Assembly (NCBI RefSeq): GCF_001641265.1 | Contig: NW_020167520.1 | Span: forward strand, 1,116,001 to 1,180,000 | Length of the DNA: 64,000 bases | Reading direction: 5' to 3' | Origin: Pseudogymnoascus destructans | Taxonomy: Eukaryota; Ascomycota; Leotiomycetes; Thelebolales; Thelebolaceae | Shown here: piece after piece, positions 7,840 to 18,729 of the stretch | How the letters are laid out: each line of letters opens with the position of its first letter | How positions within the stretch are numbered: position 1 is the first letter of the stretch | Made by a program: the position numbers and the translations under genes | The notes under the pieces: model-generated | What the model was told of the DNA's origin: nothing | The model's input: the letters and a program-made list of their open reading frames with translations, nothing else | Database searches by the model: none

Positions 7840-9255
7840 TGTAACGCTGACTTCTAAACGATAGAAGACACAGAGGTTCTCTTGCGTAAGGGTTTACTTA
7901 TCAGAGGAGGCAGGGGATCAGACACAAAGGCTTCAAGTAACACGTTACTAGTATATAACAAATACTGTATTGAGTTGAGCACGAAGCTCCTATCTAAGGA
8001 AATACTATCTACTTATATAGTGGCGTCGTGTGTCATACTGACATTCGTTGCACTCAGTTTGCTATCAAACTCAAGAGCAAACTTAGAAATCTCCTCCTCA
8101 AACCTACAAGTCACCATACATATCTGGGCTTATCACACCAACAACAGAAGCAATACTACTCAACGATTGCTGAAAACTCTTCTACTACATCTGTTTATGC
8201 TACATACATCACGGCATATCATTTGGACACTCATTGAACAAGTTATTAAGAAAATCTCCTCCTTAAGGGGGTGGGCCAATACTACCACATGGCATATCTC
8301 TACCAACTAGAGGCCTAGGAACATGAACGATAGCTCTAGAAGCTTCTACAACCCTCTATGATTCATTACACGTCATCGCTCCTTAGTTACCCACAAGATT
8401 GGTTAAGTTATGACATAATTTGTCTATAGGTACTCTGACCTTGGACCTCCTTTTCACTTCCTATAGGCTAGGAACCCAAGAGATGGTTCTATGGGATTCT
8501 CTTACGTTCACTACATGATTAGCAAGCTAGTTGTGGGTCGCACTTGATTTCTAATACATTTACCAAGCCTGGTTAGTCATGGAAAGTCATGGAAAATAAG
8601 AGAACTACACTCCTTTGGCATAAATAGGATTGCCCTTTCCTTAAGAAAGGGCAAGCAGGCAATACAGTAAATCGACTAGCACATACTTCTACGTCTTTTC
8701 CAAGCTTCCACGCATTGATCTTGTTATTCTCTGTTTTTGAAAAGTCAGTGAGGTGCTAACCTCTGACTTACCCCTGAGTTCTCAGACTCAACATTTGTTG
8801 CAACTTGTCTAAACCACTTCACCACATCATACACCTGATTGCTGCGTTGTGGAATAGTCTAAGCTACAACCCTTTGGCTCTGTTTCCTAAGACAGTGTGT
8901 TGTCTTAGTAAATTCATCCCTTCCTTGGGTGGCTAGATTCTCATATCTGGTGCACCCACCATTACATCGTGCCTAGTGGACTCTTGGGAACTCACTCGAG
9001 TCCTCAGAGTCCTGGACTCTTAGGACTCTTCTCATCATCCTGCGAGTCCATCACGTGCCTAGTGGACTCCTGGGAACTCACTCGAGTCCTCGGAGTCCTG
9101 GACTCTTAGGACTCTTCTCATCATCCTGCGAGTCCGTCACGTGATACTTTCGGAACTACTATTCCCCGCTGCCTCTCCAGGTACCAGGGCCGGTCTCATG
9201 CGACCTCCCTCCTTCCTGTCCTGTAGTTGGCCAGCCTTCTTGTTCCGTCGTAACA
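7840..9255 (-). repeat. 5' LTR of chromovirus, split by solo LTR
   Basis: LTR sequence is present at 7840-8030 and 8972-9255 and rejoins to 475 bp, matching the left LTR with no difference I can see. The break lies at the start of the 86-bp U3 repeat. The insert separates U3 from the TATA-R-U5 part, so transcription from this LTR may be changed. Confidence 0.93.
8031..8966 (+). mobile_element. Solo LTR (936 bp) with TCGTG target duplication
   Basis: It starts TGTCATACTG and ends CCATTACA. The flanks are TCGTG at 8026-8030 and 8967-8971. It is homologous to both arms of the palindrome at 9585-12044 but lacks their internal 16-bp duplication (gacataatttgtctat occurs once here). It is a product of LTR-LTR recombination nested in the chromovirus LTR, so it is younger than that insertion. 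Confidence 0.93.
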
Positions 9256-9584
9256 GCGGAGGATTAGACACAAAGGCTTTCCAAGTAACACGTTACAGTA
9301 TTGTAAGGATAACATATTGAGTTGAGCACGAAGCTCCTATCTAAGGAAATACTATCTACTTATATAGTGGCGTTGTGCCTCATGGGTAATCTGGATAGTT
9401 GGTGGATAGCTAGATATTCAGGATAGTTCGTGGATAGCTCAACTATCCAATATCCACTAGTTTCTGCAACTATCCATTAGCCCAGTCACATGGCAGCCTA
9501 CCCTGCTTGCCCCCTGTGACTCACACGTCACGTTACTAGGCCCTGGTCCTGTAACCATGATGTCACGTTACCGTAGCCGTAACA
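9256..9584 (-). repeat. Right piece of older sister-subfamily LTR with GGATAG array
   Basis: From 9261 to about 9378 it matches the chromovirus LTR (attgagttgagcacgaagctcc, ctacttatatagtggcg). Beyond that the U3 is unrelated: four GGATAG and two CTATCC hexamers at about 9391-9478. It ends gtagccgtaaca at 9584. This is the interrupted target LTR; its own element body is not recognisable here. Confidence 0.65.
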
Positions 9585-10506
9585 TCATACTGACATTCGT
9601 TGCACTCAGTTTGCTATCAAACTCAAGAGCAAACTTAGAAATCTCCTCCTCAAACCTACAAGTCACTATACATATTTTGGCTTGTCACACCAACAACAAG
9701 ACCAATACTACTCAACGATTGCTGCAACACTCAATGATTTATTACACATCATTGCTCCTTAGTTACTGGGCCGATATGACCACATAGCATATCTCTACAA
9801 CCCTCTATGATTCATTACATGACATCACTCCTTAGTTACTGGGCTAATACTACACATGACATATCTCTATCAACTAGAGGCCTAGTAACATGAACGATAA
9901 CTCCAAAAGCTTCTACAACCCTCTATGATTCATTACACGTCATCGCTCCTTAGTTACCCACAAGATTGGTTAAGTTATGACATAATTTGTCTATGACATA
10001 ATTTGTCTATAGGGGTACTCTGACCTTGGACCTCCTTTTACTTCCTATAGGCTACGAACCTAAGAGATGGTTCTATGGGATTCTCTTACGTCGACTACAG
10101 TTACCAAGCCTGGTAAGTCATGGAAAGTCTTGGAAAATGAGAGAACTACACTCCTTTAGCATAAATAGGATTGCCCTTTCCTTTAAGAAAGGCCAAGCAG
10201 ACAATACAGTAAATCGACTATCACATACTTCCACGTCTTTTCCAAGCTTCCAAGCATTCATCTTGTTACTCCTTGTTTCTGAAAAGTCAGTGAGGTGTTA
10301 ACCTCTGACTTACCCCTGAGTTCCCAGACTCAACATTTGTTGCAACTTGTCTGAACCACTTCACTACATCACACACCTGATTGCTGCATTGTGGAATAGT
10401 CTAAGCTGCGACCCTTTGGCTCTGTTTTCTAAGACAGTGTGTTGTCTTAGTAAATCATCCCTTCCTTGGGTGGCTAGATTCTCACATCTGGTGCACCCAC
10501 CATTAC
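9585..10506 (+). repeat. Left arm of LTR palindrome
   Basis: A near full-length copy of the 936-bp LTR (tcatactgac to ccattac), missing the leading TG. It shares with the inverted copy at 11121-12044 a duplicated gacataatttgtctat segment that the solo LTR lacks, so the two arms are each other's closest relatives in the window. Confidence 0.85.
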
Positions 10507-10542
10507 GCCAACATTGATCATTTTCCAACACAGACTTTACAA

Positions 10543-11154
10543 ATGAGCTACATTCAGAGTCGACTGGGAGGACTGGCAGTTCGACATGTCAATCCAAGGC
10601 TTCGACCAAACTCTACAAACAAATTGCAGACAGCAGAAGAAATTCTCGAACTTTTGGAAAAAGTCTTCAGTGATCCCGATCGAAGGCACACAGCTCAAAC
10701 TGAGTATCGAAAGCTGTATCAGAGAAACAACACCTTTGCAGTGTTCTGGGCTGAGTTCCAAAGACTCACGACAGAGCTTGATTACTCTGAAGAAACTTTG
10801 CTGGATGACTTGCGCTTCAAAGTCAACCAACAGATGCAGAAAGCCTTAGTGGCTGAAGTTGGAGCTACTACACTTCCCGAGTTTGCAAAGAAATGCATGC
10901 TCATCGACCAGAACATCCAGCGGATCAAGGAACAAGAAGACAAAAGGAAGCCAAAGTCATTTTCGAACAACATGGGCCAAACTCAAAATCAGGGCCAGGC
11001 ACTTCGAACTTCAATCCCTCAACCTACAATGGATTCGAACATGCAAAACAAGATGCAGAAGCTGTATCGACCACCGCATCAAGATTCAGCAAAAGAAATG
11101 CTCATGAAACTTGGGAAATGTGTAATGGTGGGTGCACCAGATGTGAGAATCTAG
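10543..11154 (+). pseudogene. Truncated retrotransposon gag
   Basis: 203 codons follow the left-arm LTR. The region around QTEYRKLYQRNNTFAVFWAEF and LDDLRFKVNQQMQKAL resembles the helical capsid domain of fungal Ty3/gypsy gag. The frame runs across the junction at 11120/11121 into inverted LTR sequence and stops at 11154. No zinc knuckle, protease or pol remains. It is a remnant of the family that made the flanking LTRs. Confidence 0.75.
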
Positions 11155-12044
11155 CCACCAAGGAAGGGATGATTTTACTAAGACAACACACTGTCTTAGG
11201 AAACAGAGCCAAAGGGTTGTAGCTTAGACTATTCCACAATGCAGCAATCAGGTGTATGATGTAGTGGAGTGGTTTAGACAAGTTGTAACAAATGTTGAGT
11301 CTGAGAACTCAGGAATAAGTCAGAGGTTAGCACCTCACTGACTTTTCAGAAACAAGGAGTAACAAGATGAATGCTTGGAAGCTTGGAAAAGACGTGGAAG
11401 TATGTGATAGTCGATTTACTGTATTGTCTGCTTGGCCTTTCTTAAGGAAAGGGCAATCCTATTTATGCTAAAGGAGTGTAGTTCTCTCATTTTCCAAGAC
11501 TTTCCATGACTTACCAGGCTTGGTAACTGTAGTCGACGTAAGAGAATCCCATAGAACCATCTCTTAGGTTCGTAGCCTATAGGAAGTAAAAGGAGGTCCA
11601 AGGTCAGAGTACCCCTATAGACAAATTATGTCATAGACAAATTATGTCATAACTTAACCAATCTTGTGGGTAACTAAGGAGCGATGACGTGTAATGAATC
11701 ATAGAGGGTTGTAGAAGCTTTTGGAGTTATCGTTCATGTTACTAGGCCTCTAGTTGATAGAGATATGTCATGTGTAGTATTAGCCCAGTAACTAAGGAGT
11801 GATGTCATGTAATGAATCATAGAGGGTTGTAGAGATATGCTATGTGGTCATATCGGCCCAGTAACTAAGGAGCAATGATGTGTAATAAATCATTGAGTGT
11901 TGTAGCAATCGTTGAGTAGTATTGGTCTTGTTGTTGGTGTGACAAGCCAAAATATGTATAGTGACTTGTAGGTTTGAGGAGGAGATTTCTAAGTTTGCTC
12001 TTGAGTTTGATAGCAAACTGAGTGCAACGAATGTCAGTATGACA
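11121..12044 (-). repeat. Right arm of LTR palindrome (inverted LTR)
   Basis: It starts TGTAATGG and ends GTATGACA, the reverse complement of the left-arm LTR with full TG..CA ends. There is no 5-bp target duplication around it (aaatg on the left, tagct on the right), so it is not a simple solo-LTR insertion. Confidence 0.88.
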
Positions 12045-12295
12045 TAGCTCAGCTTCTTACTTTATCGATGTGAGACTTTAGAATCAATTCTTTGTAGTCT
12101 AAAACACGAATCTCCCTAAGCGTCGCTAGGCTCATAACCTATTGTAGGAAGGACCAAAATATTACAACCCTATGTAAATTGTGTGGTGTGTCTAGTGACT
12201 GACCTTCGGGCTTTTGCACAACAGGCAGGAAAACTCAACAGTAGACTACAGTATATAGAATGAATTGAATTACTACACTACCTGCAGAGCCTACG

Positions 12296-12470
12296 TATTA
12301 TTTATGTCGTTTAGAGGGCCTACTTAAACGCCCTAAGTAACAGAAGAGTTTGGGCCTAAAACCTAATGCGTTAGAGTTCTGAGGCAATCTGCTCATGCTA
12401 AGCGCCAATTAGGGAGCCTGACGATTACACAAAGGAAAGCTGCCATTCTCTTTCCCTTAACAGCTACGGC
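12296..12470 (+). repeat. Dispersed repeat, mutated copy
   Basis: It aligns over about 175 bp with 53947-54150 (shared blocks: ttatttatg, gagttctgaggcaatc, gagcctgacgatta, gctgccattc). Many differences are G/C in the other copy and A/T here. Family unknown. Confidence 0.7.
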
Positions 12471-12899
12471 CTAGCACTAGTAGCCTCGTGACTTATGAGT
12501 TATGTTACTAGAGCCTAGCCCTGCTAGTGTTAGAACTGTGTTCCTAGTAGTACGCTACACATGCGTAGCCTATATACCAATTGTGGATATATAGGGGCTT
12601 TGCCCCCAATAGTTTCTCAATCAAGTTGTTAAACTCTAAATATGTGCTTAACAGCTAGCCCCGTACCATGACATCAAGTTACTGTAGCCGTAACATTGTT
12701 CTGCACAATCTAGACTATGTAATCTTAAAGCTTGATGTTCGACTTCGTACACTAACGCCTACACTAACTCTACCTGTGATTTAGGAACCTAAAACTCCAC
12801 ATAATGTACTTAAGACACAATCTTAATCAACGTACGTTAAAGACCGAATTATGCAACATTAGAATAGTACTAACTTCGCTTTTACAAAGCATTAATTAG

Positions 12900-13250
12900 G
12901 TTGCGAAAGGTGTAGCAAATGCAATACACAAATTGACGTTATTACAAGGAGAAAACGCTACACTTCGTAAAGCAAATGACTTTAGTCGATGTCGTCGTAC
13001 AAAGAAATGTCAATTATAAGAAGGAGGAGTACTACTGTCGAAGAGGCTTAAAGAGAGGCTAATATACAATTACAAGCTATTTGCAAGAAAGTCGAAGCAA
13101 ACCGAGCTGCAAAAACGTTGTTGTAGATGTTGCGGACAAACTAGTCACAACATACGAACTTATCCAAATAAAGTAGATACATCTGATGATTTAAATGCCG
13201 AAGAGTTAGAATTGATGATTTAAATGCCGAGGAGTTAGAATAGTTCAATT
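12900..13250 (+). pseudogene. Relic of Fot1/pogo-type transposase C-terminus
   Basis: Plus-strand translation with stops gives KGVANAIHKLTLLQGENATL, then an LRKAND-like stretch, a Lys/Arg-rich segment, and CRCCGQTSHNIRT, then an acidic end. This matches the tail of fungal pogo-family DDE transposases: a coiled helix, basic tract, and CxxCGKTGHNARTC-like knuckle. The last Cys has become Tyr. The catalytic domain is not visible. Confidence 0.6.
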
Positions 13251-13546
13251 AATTAATTGTACGATGCAAAACAATCGGCGGTGAGCTTGTGTAGGCGACT
13301 CACTTGTGAACTACATTAGTGATTATAAACTCTTATTTTTCTTATAGCTACTGTGCACTCTCCCTCACTGTAGTTTAGCAACGTCACTCTGTCGAACAGG
13401 ATTACTAACGGGAGCTAACATAAAGATGAACAGCTCTGAGCGACTAAGGACCAGACCTATGATTTATTTATAGTGATTATAAAAAAGCCTCTATTTTATT
13501 TATAGCTACAGTGATATTTAAAACCAATCTCCCATTCTACGCATAT

Positions 13547-13736
13547 TTCTAGCGGGACTTAGAAATATTGTCTTTGAAATCGATTTACAAAGCCCAAGGT
13601 CGTTTACTGTGCCATTACGCATTATGACCTACAAATGCAAGCATTTGCGCAACATCGCAGGTTTCTAGCGGGCCTTAGAAATATTGTCTTGAAAATCGAT
13701 TTGTAGAGCCCAAGTCCATTCACTGTGCCATTGAGC
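13547..13736 (+). repeat. Two direct copies of a ~70-bp unit
   Basis: The block starting tttctagcggg and ending gtgccatt occurs at about 13547-13616 and 13662-13732. It contains agaaatattgtct and aaatcgattt, and a 45-bp unrelated spacer separates the copies. Confidence 0.7.
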
Positions 13737-14018
13737 ATCACTGTCCCGCGAAAGATATTTTTTGTCTTGTCGCCGAGACTTCCACTACAGACGTCGATTG
13801 GGAATGTTCTCCCTGGAAGCTTGCCTGTGATGATCGGGTCTCCCAGTGAGATATAATATATACATAACAGGGTCTTGCCGAACGAGCTGCTGGATGATGC
13901 GTCATCACTGTCACTTCAATCACAATCACAAGCACAGAGTGTCACAGAGCAATTCAAAACTTGGAAGTAAACTTCATTCAACTAACAACATAGTCCATTC
14001 TCAACCCCCCACACCTCT

Positions 14019-15591
14019 CTACAAACGGCTCTCCTTCTGCAGCGCCGCATTCTTCTCCGTCACAGTCTTGATAGCATCGCCCAACGCCTTATCCACACGC
14101 GAAAACATCTCATAAGTGCGCTGCCTGGTATCCTCCCTCGCCGCAGACAAATGTCCCGAGACATTCCCAATAAAGTTAGCCTGCTGCCCCTCAGTGCGTC
14201 CAAGGACGTCCCACAGACCCTTAGCCTGCACGTAATCATCAGCCACAACCTCGTTGAGGTGCATGACAGCCTGCGCGGACCACTTCTGGTGGGGGTCGTT
14301 GGTGATGGGCGAGTGTTGCTTGTAGGTCAGTGTGCGGTAAGAAGATGGGTAGTTGGGGTTAGCGCCGTAGTTACCGTTGACCGCCATGGCGCCGTCGCGC
14401 TGGAAGGGGTTGAAAGCGCGGAGGGGCGCATTGACGGGGATCTGCTGGTAGTTGACACCGAGGCGGTGGCGGTGGGTGTCCGGGTATGAGAAGAGGCGGG
14501 ATTGGAGGACGGGGTCGGCGGAGGGCTCGACGCCGGGGACGAGGTGGGAGGGGGAGAAGGCGACCTGCTCGATCTCGGCGAAGTAGTTCTCGGGGTTCTT
14601 GTTGAGGGTGAACTTGCCGAAGGGGCGGAGGGGGACGTCCTTCTGCGGCCAGACCTTGGTCAGGTCGAAGACGTTCCAGCGGAATTTCTCGGCCTGCTCG
14701 GGCGAGAGGACTTGCACGTAGACGGTCCAGCTGGGGTATTCGCCCTTCTCGATCGACTCGAAGAGGTCCTGGGTGTGCCAGTCTGGGTTCTCGCTGGCGA
14801 GCTTGCCGGCCTCCTCCTTGTTGAAGGTCTTGTTGCCTTGGTCGGTCTTGAGGTGGACCTGCACGTAGTTGAAGGTCCCGTCAGCCTTGTGCCACTTATG
14901 GGTGTGACCGGAGTAGCCATTCATGTGGCGGTAGGAGTATGGGGTGCCGCGGTCAGAGAAGAGGTGCATGACCTGGTGGATGGCCTCTTGGTGGGTGGAG
15001 AGGTAGTCCCAGAACATGGTGGCGTCCTTGAGGTTGGTCTGCGGGTTGCGCTTCTGGGTGTGGATGAAGAGAGGGAACTTTCCTGGGTCGCGCAGGAAGA
15101 AGATGGGTGTGTTGTTGTAGACCCAGTCCCAGTTGCCCTCCTCGGTGTAGAACTTGATGGAGAAGCCGCGTGGATCGCGGGCAGAATCTGCAGAGCCCTT
15201 CTCACCACCGACGGTCGAGAAACGGGTGACAGCCTTGGTCTTCTTGCCAACAGTCTTCAACATGTTGACGACGGTGATATCGGAAACTGGGAAGTAGGTC
15301 AGTTATTTGTCAAACTCATTTAAAGCCTGCATGCAACTTACTGTCATGTGTAACCTCGAACTCGCCATAGGCACCGGCACCCTTGGCGTGGACAACGCGC
15401 TCTGGGATACGCTCGCGGTCGAAGTGAGCGAGCTGGTCGATTAAGTGGAAGTCCTGGAGAAGGAGCGGGCCATTTGGACCTCCTGCTCTTTGGTAGGCCT
15501 CGGCATGGTGAACTGGAGCACCGTTGGATGTGGTATAGGTAGGCTGTTGGTCGTACTTGAAGGTGGAGGCGGGCGACTCGTCAGAACCCAT
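14019..15591 (-). CDS. Peroxisomal heme catalase
   Basis: It converts hydrogen peroxide to water and oxygen. Exons 15591-15342 and 15286-14019, intron 55 bp (gtaagt..cccag), 505 aa, the size of small-subunit clade-3 catalases. The distal His is in RVVHAKG (about residue 68), the conserved Asn is in VYNNTPIFF (about 141), and the proximal heme-ligand Tyr is in RLFSYPDTHRHRLG (about 351). The C-terminus ends Ser-Arg-Leu, a peroxisomal PTS1 signal, so it should act in peroxisomes or Woronin-type microbodies. It is the first intact host gene beside the transposon nest, and its promoter faces right. Confidence 0.97.
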
Positions 15592-17039
15592 GGTTGCTGT
15601 GGTTGTTGCTGTGAAGCGGATATATGAGAGTAGGTTATAGCTTCTTATACAGGCCTGAGGTCCAGTGAATAATAGACTTATTCAGATATGAGAGAAGAGA
15701 CGAATAAACGGTGAGAGAGATGATTATTCTAGGTCAAACAGAGATGGGAGAGGGGGAAAAGAGAAAGGAGACGGTGAACGACGCAACTGTCTATATATAC
15801 TCGTATATGGGAAGGATGGCGGAACTCGAGCGGTACGTAATTGAGTGTACCTACACTCATACTGGTGGTATGGGGGGGGGGGGCGGGGCTAGGTCCCAGG
15901 GCGGGGTACCACAGTGGCCCACCAATCAGAGCCGTCGATTTGCAAGCAACCCTCCGTTACCGTCTCGGACTTTGGCCAGGGACTTTAGCCAATGTAGCCA
16001 AGAAGGAAGAAGGCCTTAAGGCCACAAGGCCACCACATCTGCCCCCTCCATAAGCCCGTTCGGGACGTTCAGACGTTCAGACACACCTCTTACAAGTTCT
16101 AAGAGTACTATGATTGGTTGGTTTCTTTATGTTCCTCGGTCCTTGGCTGTTATAGTATTCAAAGATGCATCCAGTAACCAGAGCTGTATGTTAGTGCGAG
16201 TCGTACTCGACAGAATATTAACCCGTACAGTAGTCAGTTGTCCCTATATCCCTTCTGCCAAAGATATACCAGCTACCAGTCAGTACTAAACGTATGGAGT
16301 ACGTAACTTAGAGTAGTATCCCTATACTGGTATGAGGGTAGAGACACGACCTCAGTCCGTCCTGTTCTAGCCTACAGCTCTTACCAAAGCAAGTTATATT
16401 AACTTACCTGTTAAGGAAAGAGACCCCCCGCACGTACGTTATTCCCGCCGGCCGGATGACGCCAGACTCCGCCTTTATCAAGCAATCCAGCAACTGTGCA
16501 CTAACGGTGTCCCGCCTATCAAGCAATCCAGCAACCGAGAGCTTTATGTAATTAATAGAAGCTGCGCTGAGTAATATGGGCTTATTCTAGAATAGGGGAT
16601 TTGGCGCAGATTCCGGATTTTATAGCCCGTTTTGCGCAAATATACGCCAGCGTTACTAGTAACGCTGGTTTGGTTCGGCTCAGGTTTCCCTTTTTATAGC
16701 CCATCCTGCACAAATTGCTAATGGTAACGAACGGTTCACAGTAACGTTCGACAGTAACGCAAATCCCCGTTTTTATAGCCCATCCTGTGCATATTGCCAA
16801 CAGTAACGCTTCACAGTAACGCTGGCAGTAACGCTCGCAGCTTCCGTATTTATAGTCCCTCCTACGCATATTGCTAGCGCTACTAGTAACGCTAGCATTG
16901 AGCGCAGATTCTCACTTTTATAGGCTACACCATCATATATGGTCTCACAAGATCAGTGGCTGCATCATTGGCTAATAAATGGTTCCATGCGGCATCCAGC
17001 AGCGTCCGGACAGTAGTATACATCTCTCCAGCATCCACC
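15592..17039. other. Catalase upstream region and gene-free stretch
   Basis: It includes the catalase promoter (about 15592-16100), a G-run at 15872-15881, a 19-bp direct repeat (tatcaagcaatccagcaac) near 16477 and 16517, and the degenerate tandem array at 16597-16925. No convincing gene. A 95-codon minus-strand frame across the array is repeat translation. Confidence 0.5.
16597..16925. repeat. Degenerate tandem repeat, ~75-80 bp unit, about four copies
   Basis: Each unit has ttttatagccc followed by a short GC-rich word, an attgc-like word and one to three copies of cagtaacgct. Units start near 16618, 16692, 16770 and 16847, and a partial unit is near 16915. Internal palindromes such as agcgttactagtaacgct occur. 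Confidence 0.65.
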
Positions 17040-18004
17040 CTACTGGTCCACCCACTGCGGCTTCGCCTTCTCCGCAAACGCCTTCATCCCGATCTTCTGA
17101 TCCTCACTGCCGAACAGGCTGTGAAACACACGCCTCTCGTAGTCAATACCATCCCTCAGCGTCAAATCCTGGCTCTTGTTCACCACCTCCTTAGCCGCCT
17201 GCACAGCCACCTTGCTGTACCCAGCAATCGTCTCGGCCGTGTCCAGCGCCGCCGTGATGAGCGCCTCGTAGTCCTTGAAGCTCCTCGCCGCCACGCCCCA
17301 CTTCTCAGCCTCCACCCCGCTGAAGCTCTTTCCAGTGAGGATCAGCTCCATAGCCCTCGCCTTGCCCACCGCAGCAGTGAGGCGCTGGCTACCGCCGGCT
17401 CCAGGAATCGTGCCGAGCTTGATTTCGGGTTGTCCGAAGTTCGCGGTCTCAGTGCAGTAGAGGATATCTCCCATGAGAGCGAGCTCGCAGCCGCCGCCGA
17501 GGGCGTGGCCGGAGACGGCGGTGATGAGGGGCTTGGTGAGGAAGGTGGTCAGGTCGGACCAGGACTCGATGAACTTCTCGGTGTAGGCTTTGGAGAAGGT
17601 GAGGGGGGCCATCTCTTTGATGTCTGCGCCGGCGGCGAAGGCGCGCTCGGAGCCGGTGAGGACGATGGCGCGGACGGAGGGGGAGGCTTGGAACTCGCGC
17701 AGGGCGTGGTTGAGTTCGGTTATGATGGGGGTGGAGAGGGCATTGAGTGCCTTGGGGCGGTTGAGGGTAACTGCGCTGGGGTGTCAGTTATATTTGGTTT
17801 TTCAGGTAGCTAATGTCTGCATCATGGAGTCCATCTGATTGAATTGAAAAGCTTACTTTGTGCAACGCCCGGGCGTGGCTCAGATGTGAGGATAAGCTCA
17901 TACTGCTGTTTCGCTGATGCTGAGAAAGGACGTGTTACTCTTGGCAGCGACGACGGTCTGAATTGGGAGACTCTGGGCCTCATACATTTGACAGTATTCA
18001 TCAT
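17040..18004 (-). CDS. Enoyl-CoA hydratase, mitochondrial type
   Basis: It hydrates trans-2-enoyl-CoA in beta-oxidation. Exons 18004-17857 and 17770-17040, intron 86 bp, 292 aa, the usual length for ECHS1 orthologues. The N-terminal 35 residues are Arg/Ser-rich without acids, fitting a mitochondrial presequence. The crotonase fold has both catalytic glutamates in context: GHALGGGCELAL and FGQPEIKLGTIPGAGG. The splice joins VAQ to ITLNRPKALNAL, restoring the conserved start of the fold. An ATG three bases downstream (18001) is an alternative start. It is transcribed away from RER1. Confidence 0.95.
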
Positions 18005-18729
18005 GATAGCAACTTTATATCTGACAACCTGGCAAAATAATGTATAAATGAGCACTCTCGTGGAGAAAGTTGGAGTTTTGGAAGCTGTCTTAGCTTCTTC
18101 CCCACCCGAGGATAGACGGGCCCCCCACGTCATGAGTACCCTTGTCAGCCATCTTGAGCCGAAAACACGTGCTAATAACCATAAGCTACTGTGATTCTGG
18201 CCCTAAGAATCAGGCAGATGAGGCACCAACATCCTGAAACCCGTCCTGTACATCGATGGTGTATCTCGCCTCATATTTTTATATGTGATCGATACATGAG
18301 TTTATGCTGTTGTGCACAAATTCCGGGGTCCCATGCTCGATCCACTCAACAAAACTTTTGAACATTACTCCGTACTGTACCTCCGTATTATAGTAGTTTT
18401 GTACGGGTAGCTTACGGGCCACGGCATAAGTAAAGGCCGTAGCCCCATAGAATTCTACAAGTTTGGTTCGTGCTCGGAAATCACACTACGTACACTGTAC
18501 AGCCTGGCCAAGCCACGTGACTGAGAATGTGCCAAGAATAGCGTAGCAAGTTCGCTACACGCCGCGTTGTCCTGTCCGGATCTGGGCGAGGGCAAGTGAA
18601 TAATTTTGATCGAGTCTCTTCTTGCGCCAACCACATTCACTTGACGACCACGACGATTGAGCGCCCGCGATACCTGCAGACTTTTAAGACTTTTAATAAA
18701 CGATTGTTAGCCAGAATACGATACTCGAG
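18005..18729. other. Divergent intergenic region, ECH / RER1
   Basis: It holds the promoters of the minus-strand hydratase and plus-strand RER1. No gene, RNA or repeat stands out. Confidence 0.4.

Larger units (their letters stand above)
1347..9255 (-). mobile_element. Complete Ty3/gypsy chromovirus with nested solo LTR
   Basis: Direct 475-bp LTRs lie at 1347-1821 and at 7840-8030 plus 8972-9255. They begin TGTAACGC, end CGTAACA and look identical. The element is flanked by the 5-bp duplication GCGGA (1342-1346, 9256-9260). On the minus strand the order is 5' LTR, gag, a small Cys/His ORF, then pol (protease, RT, RNase H, integrase, chromodomain), polypurine tract and 3' LTR. A plus-strand antisense ORF lies near the 3' LTR. 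All frames are open and the LTRs agree, so the insertion is recent and possibly active. A foreign solo LTR (8031-8966) interrupts the 5' LTR. Confidence 0.95.
12045..13740. other. AT-rich decayed transposon region
   Basis: No intact gene. The base composition is more AT-rich than the gene region, consistent with repeat-induced point mutation. It contains a dispersed repeat (about 12296-12470), a 30-bp match to the older LTR end at 12666-12694 (ending gtagccgtaaca), a transposase relic and a duplicated 70-bp unit. Confidence 0.6.

Noticed and set aside
12666..12694. 3' LTR partner of the older LTR ending at 9584
   Set aside because: Only the last 30 bp match and the rest of the putative LTR does not. 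The motif is semi-palindromic and may be a shared short repeat.
14502..15323. 273-codon plus-strand frame opposite catalase
   Set aside because: Mirror frame of a GC-rich, codon-biased gene. Its Leu/Val/Glu/Gly bias follows from the antisense of catalase codons, and the catalase is unmistakable.
16956..17813. 285-codon plus-strand frame opposite enoyl-CoA hydratase
   Set aside because: Antisense shadow of a conserved gene with no domain of its own.
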